Shown one piece after another: positions 56,570 to 64,000 of a stretch of DNA of 64,000 nucleotides. The stretch's first letter is position 1. Every line of letters starts with the position of its first letter. The position numbers and the translations under genes were made by a program. The DNA comes from Heliocidaris erythrogramma (lineage: Eukaryota > Echinodermata > Echinoidea > Camarodonta > Echinometridae). The notes beneath the pieces were generated by a model. That model was not told the origin of the DNA. It searched no databases and saw nothing but the letters and a program-made list of their open reading frames with translations. The DNA lies in NCBI GenBank assembly GCA_025617745.1, contig CM046857.1:27870094-27934093 (forward strand). The letters run 5' to 3'.

Positions 56570-56797
56570 GAAAGATAGAGAGAGAGAGTGAGAGAGAGAG
56601 AGAGAAAGAAAGAGAAAGACAGAAAAAGACACAGAGAGAGAGAGAGAGAGAGAGAGGGGGAGGGGGGGGGGGGGGTAGAGAAGAGCGGTTTGTACCCCCA
56701 AAATACAAACGTGCATTTTGAAAACAAGAATCGGAGACAAAATTGTGAAATAGGGGAATATATCGACTTTGTAACAATGGCAAGACAAACGAAAAAA

Positions 56798-56835
<38 letters not shown>

Positions 56836-56845
56836 CGGAGAAGGA
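56570..56845. repeat. GA microsatellites with G-run
   Basis: (GA)n at about 56576-56656, a G-run at about 56665-56676, and (GA)n again at 56808-56834. Frames on both strands are low complexity. Confidence 0.9.
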
Positions 56846-57044
56846 AGGATTAGATGGGATAGAGATAGGTTAATGAAGACAAAATGAAATATATAAATAA
56901 CAAGAGACTATACAAAGCAGAGATAAGTAACAAGAATACAGATATAATCATGATACATGTAATTGTCACAAGAGTGCACACCCAGCTCATACAGGATAAT
57001 ATTTAAGAATCTTCCATAATGAAGGAAGCAGAAGATAAAGAAGA

Positions 57045-57120
57045 AGTAGAAGAAGAAAGAAGAAGAAGAAGAAGAAGAAGAAGAAGAAGAAGAAGAAGAA
57101 GAATTTAGAAGAAAAAGAAA
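57045..57120. repeat. GAA triplet array
   Basis: About 20 nearly perfect GAA units at 57055-57103 within purine-rich sequence. Confidence 0.95.
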
Positions 57121-57124
57121 AAGA

Positions 57125-58205
57125 ACAAGAAAAAAGAGAAATGAAATAGGAAGAAGAAAACAAGAGATACAATGGAAAGAAGAAGAATATAAATCATAAT
57201 GAATTTAAAAAAAAATGAAACAGAAGGAAAAGAAGCGGAAGATGGTGCTGCAGTGGTTCGGCAATGGCCAAATAAACGAGGTTTAGAAAAAGTCCAATTC
57301 AAGAAAGGTGATATGTCTCATGTAATTGCGCAATAAACCAAATCGTCAATCAACATGATCAATGGCTAAATGAATAAACACGAACTTTTACCAGCGGAAT
57401 CGTTGCACGTTCGATTGTCTTAGATCAATTAGGATGAACGCCAACCATCTGAATGTCTTATCATATTTATTATGACGAGTCTAGTTACTATGACTGATAT
57501 CTAATGTTTCGAAAATCTCCTCAAAGTGATATCATTCTGAATAGACGAATTATTGATGTGACAAGGAAAAACGTGTTTTCATATTATCAAGACGCGATTC
57601 CTTTCGAAATGAATTCAAAATAGCAAAATAAAAGCGGGTGGAAAGGTCATATTAAAGCTTAAAATGTCATGTATTGCGTCAATTGGGACATAAGATATTA
57701 AAACAGAAAAATATGAATTCTCTCTTTGGTTTGATCTCTTGTTCTCCCTACCCCCCCCCCCCCTCTCTCTCTCTCTCTCTTTCTTTCTATTGTCTTTATC
57801 CTTTGTATCGTCTTTCATTAAAAGGGTCAGGCGTCGCCATGTGATGGAAAGAGCAATTCGTACATGGGTATCAATGTGAGTTCCGACCTCCAGATCGCAT
57901 CCTGCTATCGGCGCCCAGCGTCTAGGGTGGTAAGCCAATGTAATATAGCTTGCTCATATTGACAACATCCTAGATTCCATAGATAAAGAGACAGAAAGAG
58001 AAAAAGGGAGAGAGAGTGGGGGGCTGACTGATGCATAACATAAACAAAATTGAGGAAAAAAGAAAACTGATGAGAAGGAGACGGATGGAAGAGAGAGAGA
58101 CGGAGAGAGAGAGAGAGAGAGAGAGTAAAACTGAAAAAAGGAGAGGAAAGTGAATGTATAGCGATAGTAAGTGTACATGTCTATCATGACATTACTGGCA
58201 CTCAT
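57125..58205. other. Intergenic with C-run and CT/GA tracts
   Basis: C13 followed by (CT)n at about 57750-57783, and (GA)n at about 58090-58125. No gene is recognised. Confidence 0.5.
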
Positions 58206-58206
58206 A

Positions 58207-58340
58207 ACTTGTTATCAGTAACAATTGCCACATTTCTATGACAAATTTGCTTTCAGCCAATCAGATGCAAGGATTACAGTAGCTTATAACAGTTATTGCA
58301 ACTTGTTATTGATAACAACTTTTATGAAACGGAGCCCAGG
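58207..58340. mobile_element. MITE (TTTCATAAA family), copy B
   Basis: Second copy of the element at 15131-15277, same orientation. It retains CTTGTTATCAGTAACAA, CAGCCAATCAGATGCAAGGA and the TTTATGAAACGGAGCCC right end, but lacks about 18 bp of the left terminus. Confidence 0.85.
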
Positions 58341-58394
58341 TTTATTACTTCATCATTAGCATTCTTGCTATGGGCAGCTGCGCTAAGAAAAAAA

Positions 58395-58500
58395 AGGTTG
58401 AGGATGGCAGACGGAGATGAATGTCCTGTCAAAGGGCATCATATGCAAGCCGGGGCTCGAACCCGCTGCCTTCGCATCTCCGGTCAGCACTCGAGTGTAA
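58395..58500 (-). mobile_element. tRNA-derived SINE fragment
   Basis: The minus strand carries GGGTTCGAGCCCC (B box) followed by a CCTTTGACAGGACATTCATC segment comparable to CTTTTGGCAAGACATTAATC in the SINE at 12412. The body is truncated before the shared CCACCCAGGTG block. Confidence 0.6.
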
Positions 58501-58503
58501 ATA

Positions 58504-58600
58504 AAGGGTGGAAAGAAAGAGAAATAGAAAAGAGAGAGAGAGAGGGGGGGGGGGATAGTGAGAGAGCGAGAGAGAGAGAGAGAGAGAGAGAGAGTGCAAG
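58504..58600. repeat. GA microsatellite with G-run
   Basis: (GA)n interrupted by a G11 tract near 58543-58553. Confidence 0.9.
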
Positions 58601-59644
58601 AAACCTCGATCAGTTGAAGATAATGCATGCATTCTTCTAAGCCTTCTTTATACAGACGAAATCGTTGCCTGGAACCCATTTGCCATTTACCCATTACTAT
58701 AGAAAGGCCAAAGCGCAATTAAGACATATCGGGACGGGCCAACGTGCAAATGTAAATGGTGCGCATTCTGGTGGGAGATAAAATCATTAATTTATCATTC
58801 CCTTTCCCTCCTTCCAGCAATTCCATTCCACCGCGGTTGATGACCCCGAGCGAGGCAATCTAGTGTGGTGCTGGCTCTGAAAAAAAAAGAAACTACACAG
58901 AGGAAGAAACTTGCAAAAGCGAAGCTGAAGACAAACATAACTCGGGCGCAAATAAAAATGATGGGGTATTTCGTCAATCAAATTTCGATTCCCCTGTAAT
59001 TCCTAAACCGGGACTGTCATGCATCCGTCACTTTGCCTGAAACCATCATGCAGATTTCTCTGAAGAGCAATTAAGTTATTCCATCACTTTAATGGTATCT
59101 AGTGCCTCTAGCAATGTAGAACACATGTAGTGCAAAATGGCAGATCGTGATAGGAAATAAATATGATTTACCCTTAAGAAATTGCTAAATTATTGTCTTT
59201 TGGGAAAAGGTGAAAGCGACTTAGTCCGAGAGTCAATAGCATGGTGCGATTTAGAGACTAACAAGACGTCAGTGATGACGCAATAATATTGAAGTTTGCA
59301 TAAGTCTTATCACTTTCAAATTCATTTTAAGCCAAACTCGGTTATTCCCCGAACATGTGAAAATATTCTATTTCGCTCGGAGCACCCTTAATCACTCACA
59401 CGTTCGGCCATCATAATTCTCCGATTATCGTGCACTGAAGGTTTTGGGACTATGTCAAGAAGTTGCTGTTGAAGGGGTGGATATGCGTAAAATTGCCGCT
59501 TCTTGGGTGCATGCAGATAGAAAGAGAAAAATACTGAAATTGTTTCCAGAAGTTTCATATGGAATTCTTAGTAACGGTTAGAAAGCGTATTTAATGTGAT
59601 TGGTCTGAAGGTTTTAGATTCAGTTCAATTCATTGATCATTTAC
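58601..59644. other. Intergenic, nothing recognised
   Basis: No supported gene or repeat. Confidence 0.4.
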
Positions 59645-59650
59645 AATCAG

Positions 59651-60054
59651 ACCCAACTTCGGAAAACCGAGCAATGGTATAAACTCCGAAAACGGCGTAT
59701 GAATATAGAGCCCTCATCGTTCAGTGCGAGGCAGTGTGTACAAAAGGCATGGGGAAAATCTTGCAATGTCAACTTGCCAACGATGATTAAAAATAATGCT
59801 GCATGTCAATTACCTTCAAAATCCGTGAATGATTCGCCATATGAAATGACTTTCAAATGACCAACATTTGAAATAAATATATCCGCAGCATTATTTTTGA
59901 AAATTATATTGTCAGCAGCAGGTCGACATTGCAGGATTTTCCCCATGCCTTTTTTACACAGTGTCTCGCACTGAACGATGACGGCTCTATATTCATCTTG
60001 CTCTTTTCGCCGTGTTCGGAGTATAAACCTGTGCTTGGTTTTCCGAAGTTGGGT
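59651..60054. repeat. 404-bp long hairpin (inverted duplication)
   Basis: The left arm 59651-59814 (ACCCAACTTCGGAAAACCGA ... AAATAATGCTGC) is complementary to the right arm 59884-60054 at roughly 85% by eye, with a loop of about 70 nt. Shared blocks include TGAATATAGAGCC(C/G)TCATCG, TTCAGTGCGAG and AAAAGGCATGGGGAAAATC. A 75-codon frame runs through the left arm but has no recognisable family. Confidence 0.85.
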
Positions 60055-60068
60055 TAGAGATTATTAAA

Positions 60069-60971
60069 GGAGAATGAAGCCCTGATTACAAATTTACTTA
60101 TATTGGAAGGTGTAATATATTCCTACTTATTGGCCTAAATCATTTTCTAATAAGATATCAGAAAAGGGTATAAATAAAGATATTCCAACACCCGGTATCG
60201 TCTCCTACTCATTTACATGGGGGCCGCCATTTTTTTGCTGATTTGGAGTTGTACATGAACCATTGAGAAATGTTCCAGTCAGGAAGATATTTTGAATCCA
60301 AATCCTAAATTGATTTTCTTCATTACCTAAAATCCCATATGTGACGGAAAATATAAAGTGGGTGTTTACATGTATTATAAAAAATTAAATCTTTATAATG
60401 ATACTATGAAATTGTCTGGTTTTGCTTAACAAAAATCTATTTTCTTGGGTTTGCCAAACAGAGCAGAACATAATATATGCAGCATGCATTCTGACTTTTC
60501 AAGTCCATTATCCGAAAGCAGGTGAATGCATAGTTTGCCGCTATAGATGCTCAGGGAAGAAGCATCCATAAAATTTGAATTAATTTGCTCCGTCCCCATA
60601 CGTCCAGTATCGAGAAAATAGATTTCTATTAAGCGAATTTCGATTTTGAACAGAAATATATAAGGAAATCTTCAGTTTAAAAATAAATTGACATATCTAT
60701 TCTATATTTTTAATCTCAAATGGGTTTTTAATTTTGAAAAAGGCAATTGAGCATTTGGATTAAGAAAATCTTCTTGTACACATAAACAAAATGGCAGCCC
60801 CCATGTGCTGCTAGCAGACGATACATATTGCTAGCAGATGGTAAATTTTGCTCAGAAAAATTTGATTCGTATCGATCTCGTATATTTTGACGCGAAGCCA
60901 TATAGTCCAACAAGTAGGAATAAATAACACCTTTGAACACTATCGTCTTTATTTTTGAGCGTAATTCTCCT
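60069..60971. mobile_element. 903-bp TTAA-flanked TIR element
   Basis: Left AGGAGAATGAAG and right ATTCTCCT (inverse AGGAGAATTACG) are flanked by TTAA at 60065-60068 and 60972-60975. Similarity of the arms continues inwards after a gap: AAGGTGTAATATATTCCTAC at the left against AAGGTGTTATTTATTCCTAC in inverse at the right. Further in, GGGGGCCGCCATTTT and AAAATGGCAGCCCCC oppose each other. No transposase. TTAA targets suggest piggyBac or Kolobok mobilisation. Confidence 0.78.
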
Positions 60972-61378
60972 TTAAACTATTTATGCACACAAACGGGAAA
61001 ATGGGGTACTTTCATTGTTTTTAGCTCGTAATAGAAGTCGTTTGGTAACGATCAAGGAGGTACTAGCTCGGAAACACCCAGATGACGGCTAGATCGTAGA
61101 GAGAGAAGGGGAAAAAATGAAGATAGAGAAAGAGAGAAAGAGAGAGAGAGCATCCTTCCCTAAATTGCATCATACCACTAAATGAAGAAACAGATAACAT
61201 ATCTATAAGGAAAACTATTTCTCATTTTCATTTCATAAATTCATTTATTTTTTCCCTTCATTGTGTTTTAAAATAATGGAGTAGAATATGTAGTTTTTAT
61301 GCATGCAAAACACTCCCATACTCTGAATGTTACATACGTGTGCTGTAATTATCAATTAAGGAAGTTGATAGATAGTAA

Positions 61379-61397
61379 GGGGGGGGGGGGGGGGGGG
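61379..61397 (+). repeat. G19 homopolymer
   Basis: Uninterrupted G run shortly before the repeated TTTTTACGTCAT motif. Confidence 0.95.
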
Positions 61398-61475
61398 CAG
61401 AGTAGTGGGTTGAGCAAAGTGACCATCCCCTTGCCTTTTTACGTCATTTTTTTTTTTACGTCATCTTTTTACGTT

Positions 61476-61540
61476 AACTATAAATGTTAAATTAAATTTA
61501 TTTTCTATTAGTCAGAAGTAAATTCAATTTAAATTTAAAT
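61476..61540 (+). repeat. 65-bp direct repeat, left copy
   Basis: Begins AACTATAAATGTTAAATTAA and ends AATTTAAATTTAAAT; over 90% identical to 62290-62354. TTTTTACGTCAT occurs three times around it (about 61438, 61465 and 61546). Confidence 0.9.
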
Positions 61541-61739
61541 TGCCTTTTTACGTCATTGCTTGATCGTTGTAATCTTAACCATTGTGAAGTAAGTACATAA
61601 CTTGTTTCCCCAATGCAGATCAGCAGGTGATTTTATGGAACCTGTAGCTAATGTATTCAGGCAATATATGCAGGTGTTATAACAATATATCATTCAATCA
61701 GCTACGTAGCCCTACGTCATCCTCTCCTGCCACCTGTAG

Positions 61740-62010
61740 GCTATCACTATGAACATGGCGAACAAAGAAGCGGACAATTATATACAGCTCCTCATTGTAC
61801 CTTCCACACTTGCTCTGGTAGAACATCCCTTCATTGCTATTATGTAAAAATATGTAGAACAGGTGTCACATGCATATTCGCCTGTTCTACTTATTTTACA
61901 TAATAGCAATGAAGGGATGTTCTTTTGTCTACCAGAACGATTGTGGAGGGTACAATGAGGAGCTGTATTTTTTTGTCCGCTTTCTTTCTCATCGTATTCA
62001 TAGTGTATAC
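61740..62010. repeat. 271-bp long hairpin
   Basis: The arms 61740-61866 and 61879-62010 are complementary with about a 12-nt loop. Shared blocks are TACAGCTCCTCATTGTACC, GAACATCCCTTCATTGCTAT and TATGTAAAA.TA.GTAGAACAGG. It lies between the two 65-bp direct repeats. Confidence 0.9.
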
Positions 62011-62289
62011 TACCTCAAATACTTCATTATTTACTTTCAGTTATTCGATGACCAAGATCAATGATGGGCAATCAAAATATATTTTATATTCAATTAATCA
62101 TTAGGGGATCCAGACTATATGATAAAGATCAAAATATATTTATTTTCAGTTATTCATAGAGTAGTCAGGATTAAGACTGTAAATATTGACATAGACATTA
62201 ATCTTTAATTAATCAGTAAAGAATAGGGAATAAACTATGAATAGTAACTGATATTTTATTTCCTATATTGATTCGTAGAGGGTCCATAC

Positions 62290-62354
62290 TAACTATAAAT
62301 GTTAAATTAAATTAATTTTCTATTAATTAGAAGTAAATTCAATTTAAATTTAAA
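62290..62354 (+). repeat. 65-bp direct repeat, right copy
   Basis: Matches 61476-61540. The two copies enclose 749 bp that include the 271-bp hairpin. Confidence 0.9.
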
Positions 62355-62814
62355 TACATTTATTTCCATCGTTCCAAGTATACAAAGTAATAAAAAAAAA
62401 TGTACATGTATTTTAACAAAAAATATGCCAATATGCATTCACGTAGTTTGAAGACACACTTCTAAAAGCAAGAGCTTGGGGCGAGAGGTGCCCGAAGGTG
62501 TTAGATTACATAAATATATCATTCCTAAACTGCTGAGCTTCATTGAAGAAAGTAAAACCGGGGGAGGGGGAGGGGGGTTAGAGGTGCACAAGAAAAGGAA
62601 TACAGAAAAGGGAGAAATCACGAACAAACTGAGAGATAAAAAAGGAGAGAAAAGACCCAATCATGCAAATGGAGGGTGGGGAAGTGTCTTAAACCATCTT
62701 ATTCGTAAGATGAAGTAAAATGTTTTGTTCGTCCTTCTTGAGAAGCTGGCAAGAGATGCGGAATATTTTATTGGATTTGCGATAACGTTCCACACTTTCG
62801 GTCCAGAGTACCGA

Positions 62815-63080
62815 TGATCAGTGGCGGCACCAGGGGGGGGGGGGGGGGGGGGCATGGGGGGCATTTGCCCCCCCCCCCCCCCCACAGTTGTCCCCCAATA
62901 ATTTTCGGAGTGAAAAAAAATAAAAGGGTGGAAAATTTTTTTTTTACTTGGCGCCATCTTTCTTTGCCTTTTTTTGTTTCTTATGTTTTTTTTTTTGCTT
63001 GTCAGGGAATTATGGAGGCAAACTGGGCCCCATAACCCCTTTACTGAGCGTTTTTGGAAGTTTGGCGATAATTTTTTTTT
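62815..63080 (-). repeat. G-run dispersed repeat, inverted copy
   Basis: GTGGCGGCACCAG with G20 (62833-62852), then GCATTTG and C16 (about 62868-62883). Further on, CAGGGAATTATGGAGGCAAA and GGGCCCCATAACCCC are the inverse of GGGGTCCAGTTTCCCTCCAT / AATTCCCTG in the 39518 copy. The two homopolymers are nearly complementary and only about 15 nt apart. Confidence 0.75.
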
Positions 63081-63412
63081 TGTTGTTTTTGAGGTATATA
63101 TTGCCACTGAATCAGTAGAAGATTCAGAATAACTATAATTATTACGTATATAAGGCATTTTAGCGGCGCTTTAAAAACGCATATTTTTGTCCGCTTGATT
63201 TGCGCTTGAAATATGATAGCATATTATATTGCACGGAACGCTGAATTCCCCATAGGCTACAGTACTAAACTTGCCGTGCAATATTATGCCGTATTTTGTC
63301 TGGTCCGTAATAGCGTGCGCGCAAATAATGCAACGCATACACACATACGTACATGACGTGAATGTGGTTGGTTAAAATGATTTTCCTGTAGGGTATAGAT
63401 AATAATAATTAT

Positions 63413-63555
63413 ATTGGATGGCTTTATTTCATTGAATACCAGAAATATTCCACTCGTTAGGGCCAATAATTATTGCACTCATCTTCGATTCGTGCAATAT
63501 TGGCCCTAACTCGTGGAATATTCTCTGGTATCCCATTCAGAGCCATTCAATGTAA
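63413..63555. mobile_element. 143-bp foldback MITE
   Basis: The arms TTGGATGGCT...ATTGAATACCAG, AATATTCCACTCGTTAGGGC and CAATAATTATTGCAC are mirrored by GTGCAATATTGGCCCTAACT, CGTGGAATATTC, TGGTATCC and AGCCATTCAATG around a loop of about 13 nt. Non-coding. Confidence 0.85.
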
Positions 63556-63920
63556 TATAAATATTGCATATGCATTTTTCATTACACGATAGATATCCAG
63601 CCTTAAAAGTATAGTAATAATCATTTTATTTTATTTCAAATTATTTTCAAAAGTCAGATGAGAATACAAATATTAAAATGTATTTATTGATGTCGAGCAA
63701 ACCCGAACACGGTGTGTATTAAAAAATATGTGGTATTATATGGTCGATTTCTCATTTCTATAGGAGTTGGGCCTTCAAACCAAATTCAAATGTATTCAGA
63801 AAATCTTTCGAACAACTTCCTCAGTATAAAACAAGAATTTGAAATGTGAGAAACGATATACATACTCAATTTCCAGAGCCTGTTTTATAATTACTTCACA
63901 ACTTTCTTGTTTGTTTTGTA

Positions 63921-63938
63921 GGGGGGGGGGGGGGGGGG
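63921..63938 (+). repeat. G18 homopolymer
   Basis: Uninterrupted G run near the end of the window. The preceding 63556-63920 shows nothing recognisable. Confidence 0.95.
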
Positions 63939-64000
63939 TGGAAAGCTTCGGGGCATTCAATAATTGACAGATTGTATTAAGTTCTCTCAGTCACTCACAA

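Noticed and set aside
59633..59860. 75-codon gene in the hairpin arm
   Set aside because: No recognisable family; the frame lies in an inverted duplication and is not clearly under constraint. Kept only as a finding about the hairpin.
62661..63158. 165-codon minus-strand frame
   Set aside because: Crosses G20 and C16 tracts and a known dispersed repeat; Pro/Gly runs are artefacts.

Overview
The window looks like nuclear DNA from an invertebrate deuterostome, most likely an echinoderm and possibly a sea urchin. It is AT-rich and intron-bearing, with long intergenic stretches. It is dense in short inverted-repeat transposons, tRNA-derived SINEs and decayed LINEs, with triplet microsatellites and very many G homopolymers (up to 41 G). 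The species cannot be fixed from the sequence alone. Nothing bacterial or organellar is seen: no operons, ribosome binding sites or CRISPR arrays.

Only three loci look like host genes. (1) A single-exon rhodopsin-family (class A) GPCR lies on the + strand at 23092-24099, with all the signature motifs. (2) An intronless, hydrophilic, basic 372-residue protein of unknown family lies on the - strand at 34419-35537. (3) A multi-exon gene lies on the + strand between about 44.4 and 48.2 kb. Its five downstream exons all begin and end in phase 0 and encode a Pro/Ala-rich linker, a KRKR/acidic segment and a charged C-terminus. Its 5' end is unresolved.

Region by region: 0-9 kb holds microsatellites, a tandemly duplicated tRNA-SINE (6.6-7.3 kb) and a 3 x 178-bp tandem array (7.9-8.5 kb). 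9-16 kb is a transposon graveyard: a 17-18 bp minisatellite, a MITE, two jockey/CR1-like LINE remnants (one with a frameshifted reverse transcriptase that keeps YADD), a hairpin-rich minisatellite and several copies of a G-run repeat family. 17-20.5 kb holds a 669-bp TIR element, a 926-bp element with about 80-bp TIRs that carry a G tract, and a diverged tandem duplication. 27.4-28.1 kb is a Harbinger-like element. One MITE family has two copies in opposite orientation at 30.5 and 40.4 kb. 42 kb shows a tandem duplication with a 370-bp presence/absence difference. 43.9-44.2 kb is a minisatellite that flips orientation at a palindrome next to gene 3. 54.0-55.7 kb is a decayed TTAA-flanked transposon with a broken THAP-domain gene (Kolobok-like), carrying two palindromes separated by an identical 8-bp repeat. 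59.6-64 kb contains three long hairpins, another TTAA-flanked TIR element and a pair of 65-bp direct repeats.

The genes do not form a pathway. The strongest biological signals are the GPCR, the phase-0 exon chain, the THAP element with its nested palindromes, and the recurring placement of G homopolymers inside terminal sequences of mobile elements. No complete autonomous mobile element and no previously undescribed multi-gene system was recognised.
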